Below are positions 1 to 8,271 of a stretch of 36,673 nucleotides of DNA, piece by piece. Below the pieces are notes generated by a model. It saw only the letters and a program-made list of their open reading frames with translations. It was not told where the DNA came from and searched no databases. The stretch's first letter is position 1. Each line of letters starts with the position of its first letter. The translations under genes were made by a program, and so were the position numbers. The stretch is from a virus, in the IMG/VR virus record IMGVR_UViG_3300025584_000341, positions 1 to 36,673 of that record. The stretch is one strand, 5' to 3'.

Positions 1-1404
1 ATAGATAGAAGAAATCCGGGAGACGTGGTTTTTACACGATATGTTACAAAAAATCCCGATTGGAATAAATTGACCCTAAGAATAGAAAATGGACAATTTG
101 CCGAAATGTTTGAAGAAAAAAATAACGAACTAGAAGGCATGAATATTAATATTCAACCAAGAACTGAGATAAAATTAGCTTCAAACAAATATAAAGAATT
201 TCAAAAAAAAAAGTATGCTAATATCGAATATCAAAGAAAAAAGGGATATGTATTAATTTCAAAAATAAGAAAACCTACAGATAATCTTGACACTGAACGG
301 CCCCCAAAATTACAAATATTAGCAGAAGATTTTACAGAAAAGGGTAAAGATGAAAAAATAACAGTGCTTTCTGCAAAAAATGTTCCTGTAAAAATATTTA
401 AAACTTTTGATGAATTAAAAAAAAGTATTATTTGGGGACTAGACAATAAAATACATAACAATGATTATGCGGTAGAAAAAATAAAATCTTATTTAGATAA
501 AAAAGATTTGTCTAGAATTGATTTGGCGGGTATTGATGACAGACATATTGATGAGCTTGGTGTATATTTTGGTGAAATTTTAATAGGACTATTAGCATTC
601 AAAAATCAATTATCAAACACTTGTACTCCCTCTAATATGTTTGGTATAAATTTAAAATCATTTAGTGTTCCAACTGATCCTGCTTTTAAACTTGTTGATA
701 GTAGTTTGATTTTTGACTCAACTACTGTTAGTGTATCAAGCAAATATGATAAAGGAGCCGCCGCTTCGTTTATGTCAAATGTGCTTCCTTACGGAATAAA
801 ATATTATTCTGATTATAAAAATTGTTTTTTTAAAAAAATGTGTCAAATTGCGTTTAATATGGGATATACATCAGACCTTGTGGGAGCAAACAGATTTAAA
901 TTTGCAAAGAATATAACATTTGAAGTTGGATTAAGAGCAGTATTAAATATAAAAAAAACAAATGTAAAAAACACAAATCATTCTATTTATGAAAGTATTC
1001 GAAAGGTTGCAATGGGTCGTTCTCTTTCATCGAAAGAAAATAAAGAACTTGATGTTGTAATAGAGGCAATAGAAGACTATTTTATAAAGAAAGGTCATTT
1101 TGATGGAAAAAGCAAAGTGATACAAACAATAAAAGACAATTATCCTTTTACTATTACTTCTTTTTTTAATTATTCTGTGGCAAGTAGTTTAAATAATGAT
1201 TCTCTATCAAAAAAATATATTGGTGATATAATTGGTGGTAAAGATTTTTATCAAGCAAATTTAAGTAAAACTAAATGGAGAAGGGGAATTGTTGATATTA
1301 AAATGGTTTCTCCTAAAACTGCTTCATTGAAAATTTTAGGATCAATGTCGGGTGCCACAGATTTCACAGCAAAACAGGGTTTGGTAAATTACGAGTTACA
1401 ATAA
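1..1404 (+). CDS. Unidentified phage protein, probably 5'-truncated by the window edge
   Basis: The reading frame is open from base 1, with no stop before a GTG at 25, so the gene may begin upstream; from the GTG it would be 459 residues. I do not recognise the family. The N-terminal third is Lys/Glu/Asn-rich. The middle (about residues 170-290) is more hydrophobic and includes a Gly/Ala-rich helix-like stretch around FGEILIGLLAF. The C-terminus is rich in Ser/Thr/Gly. No signal peptide or nuclease motif stands out. Its stop overlaps the terminase start by one base (TAATG), so the two are probably translationally coupled. T4 has the small terminase gp16 at this position, but this protein is far too long and dissimilar to support that call. 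A structural or DNA-packaging role is only a positional guess. Confidence 0.7.
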   Translation: MDRRNPGDVVFTRYVTKNPDWNKLTLRIENGQFAEMFEEKNNELEGMNINIQPRTEIKLASNKYKEFQKKKYANIEYQRKKGYVLISKIRKPTDNLDTERPPKLQILAEDFTEKGKDEKITVLSAKNVPVKIFKTFDELKKSIIWGLDNKIHNNDYAVEKIKSYLDKKDLSRIDLAGIDDRHIDELGVYFGEILIGLLAFKNQLSNTCTPSNMFGINLKSFSVPTDPAFKLVDSSLIFDSTTVSVSSKYDKGAAASFMSNVLPYGIKYYSDYKNCFFKKMCQIAFNMGYTSDLVGANRFKFAKNITFEVGLRAVLNIKKTNVKNTNHSIYESIRKVAMGRSLSSKENKELDVVIEAIEDYFIKKGHFDGKSKVIQTIKDNYPFTITSFFNYSVASSLNNDSLSKKYIGDIIGGKDFYQANLSKTKWRRGIVDIKMVSPKTASLKILGSMSGATDFTAKQGLVNYELQ

Positions 1405-3056
1405 TGGCGATAGACCGTATACAAAATTATGCAGGAAATCCATTACTTAAAGCGGCATATATTCCAATAGAATATGACAAAGATACTTTAGAAGAGTATC
1501 TTAAATGCTCTAATGATCCTGTATATTTTGCAAAAAACTACATGAAAATTATTCATGTTGACCATGGATTGATGCCCTTTGATCTTTATGGTTATCAAGA
1601 AGAACTTGTTCAGACAATGCATGATAATCGGTTTGTTATTTGTAAAATGCCTAGACAAACTGGAAAATCAACAACAATTGTTGCTTACTTATTACATTAC
1701 GCTCTTTTTAATGCTCAATCTAATATTGCTATATTAGCTAATAAGGGCTCTACTTCAAGAGAGATTCTTCAACGATTAAAAACTGCTTATGAAAATTTAC
1801 CAAAATGGTTGCAACAAGGAGTTGTTGTTTGGAACAGGGGAAATATTGAATTAGAAAACGGTAGTAAAGTTATATCTGCTTCCACATCTTCCTCCGCAGT
1901 TCGTGGATCATCTTTTAACATCATCTTCATGGATGAGTTTGCTCATATTGATCCACCAAGGTTGGCAGAAGAGTTTTTTAATTCTGTATATCCTACAATT
2001 TCTTCTGGTAATACAACTAAAGTGTTTATTGTATCAACCCCGAAGGGATTAAATATGTTCTATAAAATGTGGGTTGATGCAGACGAGGGAAGAAGTGATT
2101 ATGTTCCGTTAGAAGTTCATTGGTCTCAGACTCCAGGAAGAGATCAAGCATGGAAAGAAGAAACGATAAGAAATACAAGTGAATTGCAGTTTTCACAAGA
2201 ATACGAGTGTGATTTTATTGGTTCACAAAATACTTTAATTTCTCCTTCAAAATTAAAAACTCTGCCATATAAACCCCCTATTATAAAGAAAGATAGTTTA
2301 GATGTCTATGTCGAACCAGATCCTACACATTCTTATGTTTGTATAGTTGATGTTGCAAGAGGCAGAGGACAAGATTATTCTGCCTTTTCGATAATTGATG
2401 TTTCTCAGTTTCCATATCAGCAAGTTGCAAAATATAGAGATCCAAATATTTCTCCAATGTTATTGCCAACTGTTATTGATAATGTATGTAAATATTATAA
2501 TCATGCATATATTTTGGTCGAAATAAATGACATCGGCGGTCAAGTAGCAGATATTTTACATTACGAGTTAGAATATCCTAATATTTTTCAAACAAGTGTA
2601 ATGGGAAGATCTGGTCAAACTTTGGGTGGGGGATTTGGTAAAACTTCGCAATTGGGAATTAGAACCACAAAAGAAGTTAAAAGAAAGGGGTGTTCTAGTT
2701 GCAAAGATTTGATAGAAGGAGACAAATTAATCATTTGGGATCTTGATACTATTTCTGAAATGACAACATATATAGCCAAAGGATCTAGTTACGAAGCTGA
2801 CGAAGGATATCATGATGATTTGATGACGACTTTAATACTGTTTGGTTGGCTTGTAAATCAACAATATTTTACAGAAGTTACAGATTTAGATTTACGAGAA
2901 AAAATGTTTAAAGATCAGTTAGACGAAGCGGAATCTCAATTGATTCCTTTCGGATATATAAATGATGGTAGAAATTCTTATGATCCAGAAGTTGTTGATA
3001 TGGGCGGTGAAAAATGGATAGTAGATACGAAATATTCTACTGATTATCTACATTGA
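1404..3056 (+). CDS. 17: Terminase large subunit (T4 gp17-like)
   Basis: Packaging motor ATPase and nuclease that cuts concatemeric DNA and drives it through the portal into the prohead. It is 550 residues, a little shorter than T4 gp17. The ATPase domain shows Walker A (RQTGKST, residues 84-90), Walker B (IIFMDEFA, 173-180) and the coupling motif STPKG (211-215). The C-terminal RNase H-like nuclease has acidic residues in VDVARG (D316), VEINDIGGQ (E373) and GYHDDLM (D471/D472). The order terminase, sheath, tube, portal is the T4 arrangement. The last 20 bases overlap the 3' end of the convergent HNH gene. Confidence 0.97.
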   Translation: MAIDRIQNYAGNPLLKAAYIPIEYDKDTLEEYLKCSNDPVYFAKNYMKIIHVDHGLMPFDLYGYQEELVQTMHDNRFVICKMPRQTGKSTTIVAYLLHYALFNAQSNIAILANKGSTSREILQRLKTAYENLPKWLQQGVVVWNRGNIELENGSKVISASTSSSAVRGSSFNIIFMDEFAHIDPPRLAEEFFNSVYPTISSGNTTKVFIVSTPKGLNMFYKMWVDADEGRSDYVPLEVHWSQTPGRDQAWKEETIRNTSELQFSQEYECDFIGSQNTLISPSKLKTLPYKPPIIKKDSLDVYVEPDPTHSYVCIVDVARGRGQDYSAFSIIDVSQFPYQQVAKYRDPNISPMLLPTVIDNVCKYYNHAYILVEINDIGGQVADILHYELEYPNIFQTSVMGRSGQTLGGGFGKTSQLGIRTTKEVKRKGCSSCKDLIEGDKLIIWDLDTISEMTTYIAKGSSYEADEGYHDDLMTTLILFGWLVNQQYFTEVTDLDLREKMFKDQLDEAESQLIPFGYINDGRNSYDPEVVDMGGEKWIVDTKYSTDYLH

Positions 3057-3459
3057 TTTGATGAATGTTTTTAGGATCTTTTATTTGATTTATTAATTCA
3101 ATTATACTTGATTTTAAATCGGGTCTCAGTTTTTTCAATTTATCCAAATATCTCACAGATTCTTTAAATACCATTTCAGGATTAATTCTTAGTTCATAAA
3201 ATCTGTTCCTTGTTTCGCTTTTTGTAGTTAAATATAAATGGTTTGGATTTACACAGTATGTATTATTGCAAGACTGGTGTACTATTTTATTTTGTTCAAT
3301 GACTCCATTATATGCAATATATGCAAATCTATGAGCAGGAATTGATTTTCCTTCATACGAAAACATACCATACCCCTGTTTTGTTTTACTTGCAACCCAA
3401 AACCAGCAATCATTTGTCTTTATAATTTTTTTTTCAAATCTCGATTTTGCTTTCTCCAT
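3037..3459 (-). CDS. HNH endonuclease, free-standing homing type
   Basis: A 140-residue protein with an HNH_3-like core: CWFWVAS near residue 18, AHRFAY with H43, then H61-x2-C64-x4-C69-V-N71-P-N-H74-L. That spacing is typical of small phage HNH enzymes that cleave near their own insertion point and spread between phages. The C-terminus (about 90-140) is a Lys/Leu-rich helical tail, perhaps for DNA binding. It is the only convincing minus-strand gene in the window, wedged convergently between gp17 and gp18 and overlapping the gp17 3' end by 20 bases. Its start abuts an inverted repeat with a late-promoter-like box on the same strand. Mobile origin is inferred from family and placement. Confidence 0.9.
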   Translation of the reverse strand: MEKAKSRFEKKIIKTNDCWFWVASKTKQGYGMFSYEGKSIPAHRFAYIAYNGVIEQNKIVHQSCNNTYCVNPNHLYLTTKSETRNRFYELRINPEMVFKESVRYLDKLKKLRPDLKSSIIELINQIKDPKNIHQINVDNQ

Positions 3460-3489
3460 GTTTTATTTATATTAGAATAAATAAAACAT
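3458..3489. repeat. Perfect 13-bp inverted repeat at the HNH start
   Basis: The arms 3458-3470 (atgttttatttat) and 3477-3489 (ataaataaaacat) are exact reverse complements with a 6-base loop. The left arm includes most of the HNH start codon. The hairpin is AT-only apart from one G-C pair and has no T-tract typical of a terminator. It may mark the HNH insertion edge, act as an operator, or be incidental to two opposed promoter-like boxes. Confidence 0.6.
3464..3471 (-). promoter_or_regulatory. Late-promoter-like box for the HNH gene
   Basis: The minus-strand sequence TATAAATA matches the T4 late promoter core. It ends only about five bases before the HNH ATG, so transcription from it would start at or inside the start codon and give an essentially leaderless message. 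That makes a chance match within the inverted repeat quite possible. Confidence 0.35.
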
Positions 3490-3507
3490 TTCTAAAATCT
3501 GCTAAAA

Positions 3508-3515
3508 TATAAATA
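3508..3515 (+). promoter_or_regulatory. T4-type late promoter upstream of gp18
   Basis: An exact TATAAATA lies in the short intergenic stretch 41 bases before the sheath ATG. A clear Shine-Dalgarno (AGGGGAGAA, 3542-3550) follows. In T4-like phages this box is read by host polymerase carrying the phage late sigma factor gp55 and co-activator gp33. It likely drives gp18, gp19 and perhaps further genes. Confidence 0.75.
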
Positions 3516-3555
3516 TAACGAAAGCAATTTTTTAATAATTTAGGGGAGAAACAAT

Positions 3556-5877
3556 ATGGCATTTCAAGTTAGCCCAGGCGTAGCCGTAGCAGAGATCGAT
3601 TTAACTACTAGAGTTCCTATTCCTTCTATTTCAGATGGTGCAATAGCAGGTAACTTAACATGGGGGCCCTTGGAGGTTGCTACATTAATTACTTCTGAAG
3701 ATGAAATGGTTGGTGTGTTTGGAAAACCGAATGCTAATACGTATAAAACGTTTTTTAGTGCTACAAGTTTTTTGAGTTATTCGAATAAGTTAAGAGTTGT
3801 TAGAGCGGCTAATACATCGACTGCTAAAAATGCAGTATCAGGTGGTTCTGCAATTTTAATTCGCAATGATAAAGAATATCAAAATACATATAAGGACACG
3901 ACAACTTCAGGAACAAGTTTTACGTCAAAATATCCAGGAACACTTGGTAATTCAATAAAAGTTTCTATGTGTGTTGCGGATAGAACAAGTACACAAGTTA
4001 ATGCTTCTGATGGCACTGTTTCTCATGCAAGTAGCACCGACTGGAATCTTACGGGTACATGGTCCAATTCTAATGCTACAACAGGTCTTACTGGTGTTGG
4101 TACATTAGCAGATACAGAATTGAGAATTGGTGATGTAGTTGTTCATGGTTCTAATAGCGGAATAGTAACGGCAATCACGTCTAACACCGCAATAACAATT
4201 TCACAGGCCACTGGTGGACTAGAGACTACGGGTATGGGGGATGATGTCGCTATGTCAGGTGCAAGTCTTGTAAGAAAAAAAAGATCTGCCTTCGAAGAGC
4301 CAGCAGTAAATATGCTTGGTAATCTTTCTGTCTCTGCAGGATCAACTACTATTACAGGAACAGATACTAATTTTACTCGGCAATTGCATTTAGGAGACAT
4401 TATTACCTTTAAAGATGATGATGGAGTAGAGAATAAAAGAAGAATATCGTCTATTACAAATTCAACGTCAATGGGCGTTGCAACTAAATTAGATAGGGCG
4501 GTAACAACAGCCGCTTTATATGGTGGTACCTGGAAAAGGGAATGGGAATTTGCGTCTGATTTTGGATCTGCGCCTCTTACAAGTGTGTATGCTTATAATA
4601 TTACTGGATCGGCATCTGTTGGAGATGAAATACATGTTGCAATAGTAGATGAAGGTGGTGAAATTTTAGGATCAAAAGATGTTCGCGGAAATAATCCAGA
4701 AAAACAAGTCATTGAAAAATATGAAGGTGTATCTGTAGCAAATGGTGCCACAGGAACTACCGGTCAAACTCTCTATTATAAAGATGCAATAAACAATTCT
4801 TCTAATTATATAAGATGGACAGATCACGATAGTACAGGAGATGCTCCTCTTGATGCCGGATCTAATAAAATTACTTATGATTGGGGTGCTACTATTGTCA
4901 CAGGAAATGATTCAGCTAGTTTTCCCGGAGCATTTAGTGATTCTGGTGCAAACGGAATTATGACTGCTAGTATGTCGGGCGGTGTTGATGGACATAGTTC
5001 TTCATCTTCAGATGAAATTACTGCTTATAGTTATTTCAAAGATCCTGCGAAAATAAATATTTCTTTATTGATTTCGGGGGAAGCATCAAATACTTTAGCT
5101 ACCTATTTAATTAATGAAATAGCAGAAACCAGAAAAGATTGTGTTGTGTTTATTTCTCCGGAAGAGTCAGATGTTGTAAATAAAGAAGGTTCTGAAATAA
5201 CAAATATAGTTGCTAGAAGAAATACTTTACCAAGCACAAGTTATGCTGTTATGGATGGAAATTACAAATACATATTTGACAGGTATAACTCTGTTTATAG
5301 ATGGATTCCATTCAATGCTGATGTTGCTGGAATTTGCGCCCAAGCGGATAATGTTAATCCTTATGTTTCGCCTGCGGGGTTTGCCAGAGGAAATATAAAA
5401 GGAGCAGAATTTTTAGCATTTGTTCCCAATAGAGGGGAAAGAGACGATCTGTATATAAATGGTATTAATCCAATAGCATCATTTCCTGGAAAAGGTAAAA
5501 TTTTATTTGGTGATAAAACAATGTTAGCGAGGCCATCTTCTTTTGATAGAATTAATGTACGAAGATTGTTTATTATTTTAGAAAAAGCTATAGCAAATGC
5601 CGCTGAAAATTTATTGTTTGAATTTAATGATGATTTTACACGATTAAATTTTGTTTCTATGATAGAACCTTTTTTAAGGGATATTCAGTCACAAAGGGGA
5701 ATAGAGGATTTTAAAGTAATATGTGACAGCACAAATAATACACCTGTGGTGATAAATAGAAATGAGTTTAGGGGAGATATTTTTATCAAGCCGACTAAAT
5801 CAATTAATTTCATTGGATTAAACTTTGTCGCAGTGGCTTCAGGAGTTGAATTTTCTGAAGTAGTCAACGCAATTTAA
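3556..5877 (+). CDS. 18: Tail sheath protein (T4 gp18-like)
   Basis: Contractile tail sheath subunit, 773 residues. The N-terminus (SPGVAVAEIDLTTRVP) is the typical start of T4-like sheaths, and it is followed by the conserved fold segment GNLTWGPLEVATLITSEDEMVGVFG. The middle (about residues 130-480) is a Ser/Thr/Gly-rich variable insert. The C-terminal core (about 520-773) carries the conserved GFARGNIKG and RLFIILEKAI segments and ends in a sheath-handshake-like strand region. It follows a late promoter and a strong ribosome site. Eleven bases separate it from the tube gene, as expected for co-expression. Confidence 0.95.
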   Translation: MAFQVSPGVAVAEIDLTTRVPIPSISDGAIAGNLTWGPLEVATLITSEDEMVGVFGKPNANTYKTFFSATSFLSYSNKLRVVRAANTSTAKNAVSGGSAILIRNDKEYQNTYKDTTTSGTSFTSKYPGTLGNSIKVSMCVADRTSTQVNASDGTVSHASSTDWNLTGTWSNSNATTGLTGVGTLADTELRIGDVVVHGSNSGIVTAITSNTAITISQATGGLETTGMGDDVAMSGASLVRKKRSAFEEPAVNMLGNLSVSAGSTTITGTDTNFTRQLHLGDIITFKDDDGVENKRRISSITNSTSMGVATKLDRAVTTAALYGGTWKREWEFASDFGSAPLTSVYAYNITGSASVGDEIHVAIVDEGGEILGSKDVRGNNPEKQVIEKYEGVSVANGATGTTGQTLYYKDAINNSSNYIRWTDHDSTGDAPLDAGSNKITYDWGATIVTGNDSASFPGAFSDSGANGIMTASMSGGVDGHSSSSSDEITAYSYFKDPAKINISLLISGEASNTLATYLINEIAETRKDCVVFISPEESDVVNKEGSEITNIVARRNTLPSTSYAVMDGNYKYIFDRYNSVYRWIPFNADVAGICAQADNVNPYVSPAGFARGNIKGAEFLAFVPNRGERDDLYINGINPIASFPGKGKILFGDKTMLARPSSFDRINVRRLFIILEKAIANAAENLLFEFNDDFTRLNFVSMIEPFLRDIQSQRGIEDFKVICDSTNNTPVVINRNEFRGDIFIKPTKSINFIGLNFVAVASGVEFSEVVNAI

Positions 5878-5888
5878 GGAGAAAATAG

Positions 5889-6476
5889 ATGGCATTCGAT
5901 ATAACAACTTTTAGACAGGCCCTGGTCTATGATGGTCAAAGACCTAATTTATTTGAGGTTAAGATTCCACATGGTTCCGCTAGTTTTTTTAATGGAACTG
6001 ATATAAACCTGTTTGCTAAAGGGACCTCAATACCCGGTACCACAATAGGAACTGTTGTGGTTCCTTATTTTGGTAGAGAAGTTAAATTAGCAGGAAATAG
6101 AACTTTTCCAGAATGGACAATAACAGTTATTAATGATGAAAATTTTGCTATAAGATCGCAATTTGAAAAGTGGATGAACGGTATAAACGATCATGTTACG
6201 AATACAAGACAAACGGGTGATTCATCTAGTGCTTATGCATTAGTGGGGAACGTTCAACAATTTAGTAAATCTGGTAGTTCAAAAGTAACTGCATCATATA
6301 GCTTTCATGGTATGTTTCCAACTGATCTTTCAGAAATCACTCTTGATTGGGGAGATAACGATACTATTGAAGAATATACCGTAACTTTCTCTTATGATTA
6401 CTGGAGTCGAACAAAGAGCAGTCAAACAGGCGGTAAAGGAACAGCGGATACTATTTCTATTGGTGCCTCTGCATAA
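5889..6476 (+). CDS. 19: Tail tube protein (T4 gp19-like)
   Basis: Inner tail tube subunit, 195 residues. Typical features are the N-terminal DITTFRQAL, the PNLFEVKIP strand, GTSIPGTTIGTVVVPYFGR and the TFPEWTITVINDENF segment shared by T4-like tube proteins. The Ser/Gly/Thr-rich last 25 residues are likely flexible. A strong Shine-Dalgarno (AAGGAGAA) stands 7 bases upstream, and the gene directly follows gp18, matching T4 order. Confidence 0.94.
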   Translation: MAFDITTFRQALVYDGQRPNLFEVKIPHGSASFFNGTDINLFAKGTSIPGTTIGTVVVPYFGREVKLAGNRTFPEWTITVINDENFAIRSQFEKWMNGINDHVTNTRQTGDSSSAYALVGNVQQFSKSGSSKVTASYSFHGMFPTDLSEITLDWGDNDTIEEYTVTFSYDYWSRTKSSQTGGKGTADTISIGASA

Positions 6477-6496
6477 AAATCTCAATTTTCTGATTT

Positions 6497-6549
6497 TGCG
6501 AGTGAATAAATATAAATTAATAGTATTGTATTATTTTTACTCACTCGCA
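6497..6549 (+). promoter_or_regulatory. Long stem-loop between gp19 and gp20 enclosing a late-promoter-like box
   Basis: TGCGAGTGA (6497-6505) pairs with TCACTCGCA (6541-6549). After one mismatch the pairing continues four more bases (6507-6510 with 6536-6539), giving a 14-step stem around a 25-base AT-rich loop. The 3' arm ends 13 bases before the gp20 ATG, so it may influence gp20 translation or act as a weak attenuator. The stem overlaps the AATAAATA promoter-like box. Confidence 0.5.
6505..6512 (+). promoter_or_regulatory. Variant late promoter upstream of gp20
   Basis: AATAAATA at 6505-6512, immediately followed by an overlapping TATAAATT (6511-6518). This variant differs from the T4 consensus at the first position. 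It lies in a gene-free stretch 50 bases before the portal ATG, where a late promoter would be expected. If used, it is the last promoter-like box in an intergenic region before the fibre gene and the biosynthetic island. Confidence 0.45.
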
Positions 6550-6562
6550 TTCAGGAAATATC

Positions 6563-8245
6563 ATGCCCATTGAATTGTTCGGTTTTTCGCTCGGAAAAAC
6601 CGAAAAGAAAACCGTAAAAGCCCAAACCTTCGCTGAACCAGAATATGAAGATGGATCATTAACCGTAGCATCTGGTGGTGCTTATGGAACATATGTCGAT
6701 CAGGCAGGAGCCATAAAAAGCGAATCTGAGTTAATAAACAGATATCGTGATATGGGTCTTCAAGCAGAAGTAGAAAATGCCATTGATGATATAATTAATG
6801 AAGCCATTGTAGCCTCCAAAGACAAGCCCCTTGTAAGAATTAATGTAGACAACTTAAATATCTCTGAAAGTATCAGAGACAAAATAAGAGTAGAATTTAA
6901 GCAAATAAGCAAACTTCTAGATTTACAAAATTTAGGACACGATGTTTTTAAAAGATGGTATATTGATGGTCGAATTTATTATCATGTTGTTGTTGATGAA
7001 AATAATCTAGAAAAAGGAATTCACGAATTAAGAGTATTAGACCCTAGAAAAATAAAGAAAATTCGTGAAAAGAAAACCGATAGACAATCTGATGGTACCT
7101 CAAAAACTACTGTCGAGGAATATTATGTTTATAATCAAAAAGGAATATATCAATCACAGGGGCAGACAATGGGTACTGCTTTTACAAGTGCCGCCAGTGG
7201 TTTAAAAATAGCTCCTGATGCGATTATATATACACATTCAGGACTAATGAATAGTACACGTACATTAGTTTTGTCCTACCTACACAAAGCAATCAAACCA
7301 TTAAATCAATTAAGAATGATCGAGGATTCTCTCGTAATTTATCGTATTTCACGAGCCCCAGAGAGAAGAATTTTTTATGTTGATGTTGGAAATTTACCCA
7401 AGTTAAAAGCAGAACAATACATGCGTGATTTAATGACACGATACAAAAACAAACTTGTATATGATGCTCAAACGGGTGAGGTTAGAGATGATAGAAAACA
7501 TATGTCAATGCTTGAAGATTATTGGATGCCAAGAAGAGAGGGTGGGAGAGGAACAGAAATTACAACTTTGCCCGGTGGTAATAATCTTGGAGATATTGAA
7601 GATGTATTATATTTTCAGAAAAAACTTTATAAATCACTAGGTGTTCCTATTTCTAGACTTGAATCAGAAGCAAACTATACGATTGGTCGTGCTACTGAAA
7701 TTTCAAGAGATGAAGTTAAATTTACACGATTTGTTAATAAACTTCAAAGTAGATTTAGTTTACTGTTTGATGAAATGATGGAAAGACAGTTGATCCTCAG
7801 GGGAATAATGTCTAAAGAAGATTGGAAGAATATTAAAAATGAAATATATTATGAATTTGAAAATGATAGTCATTTTGTAGAAATAAAACAGAATGAACTT
7901 ATGCAAGATAGATTGAATATTTTAAGAGATTTACAAGAATATGCTGGAAAATATTGGTCTCATGAATATATTAGAAAACATGTTTTAATGATGACCGATG
8001 ATGAAATTAAAACTAATGATGAGCAAATTCAAAAAGAAACTGATGATCCTAGATTTTCGGGAGAAGATAATATGCAGTTCAATTCTGTAAAAATAGATAC
8101 ACACAATAAACAAGAAATTAATGAAAATATTGATAAAAAGATTGAAGAAAAATTTGAATTTGCGAAAAAAGAAAATGATATTAAAGATAAAGTAAATGAT
8201 ATTCTTTTTTCTGTTTTAGAAGATGATGAAAATTTTGTAGATTGA
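6563..8245 (+). CDS. 20: Portal vertex protein (T4 gp20-like)
   Basis: Forms the ring at one capsid vertex that nucleates the prohead, docks the terminase and later joins the tail; 560 residues, close to T4 gp20. Recognisable segments are the N-terminal SESELINRYRDMGLQAEVENAIDDI, RVLDPRKIKKIRE, the helix-rich stem region around APERRIFYVDVGNLPK, and YQKKL-like YFQKKLYKSLGVPISRLE followed by the MMERQLILRGI clip/crown region. The last 70 residues are charged and coiled (many Lys/Glu/Asp). Start chosen at the ATG behind AGGAAA. Confidence 0.96.
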   Translation: MPIELFGFSLGKTEKKTVKAQTFAEPEYEDGSLTVASGGAYGTYVDQAGAIKSESELINRYRDMGLQAEVENAIDDIINEAIVASKDKPLVRINVDNLNISESIRDKIRVEFKQISKLLDLQNLGHDVFKRWYIDGRIYYHVVVDENNLEKGIHELRVLDPRKIKKIREKKTDRQSDGTSKTTVEEYYVYNQKGIYQSQGQTMGTAFTSAASGLKIAPDAIIYTHSGLMNSTRTLVLSYLHKAIKPLNQLRMIEDSLVIYRISRAPERRIFYVDVGNLPKLKAEQYMRDLMTRYKNKLVYDAQTGEVRDDRKHMSMLEDYWMPRREGGRGTEITTLPGGNNLGDIEDVLYFQKKLYKSLGVPISRLESEANYTIGRATEISRDEVKFTRFVNKLQSRFSLLFDEMMERQLILRGIMSKEDWKNIKNEIYYEFENDSHFVEIKQNELMQDRLNILRDLQEYAGKYWSHEYIRKHVLMMTDDEIKTNDEQIQKETDDPRFSGEDNMQFNSVKIDTHNKQEINENIDKKIEEKFEFAKKENDIKDKVNDILFSVLEDDENFVD

Positions 8246-8271
8246 TCCGTAGATGAGTGCAGGAATAATAA

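Noticed and set aside
1-1404. Small terminase subunit gp16
   Set aside because: Position fits, but at least 459 residues is far longer than gp16 and no helix-turn-helix or coiled-coil pattern of that family is visible.
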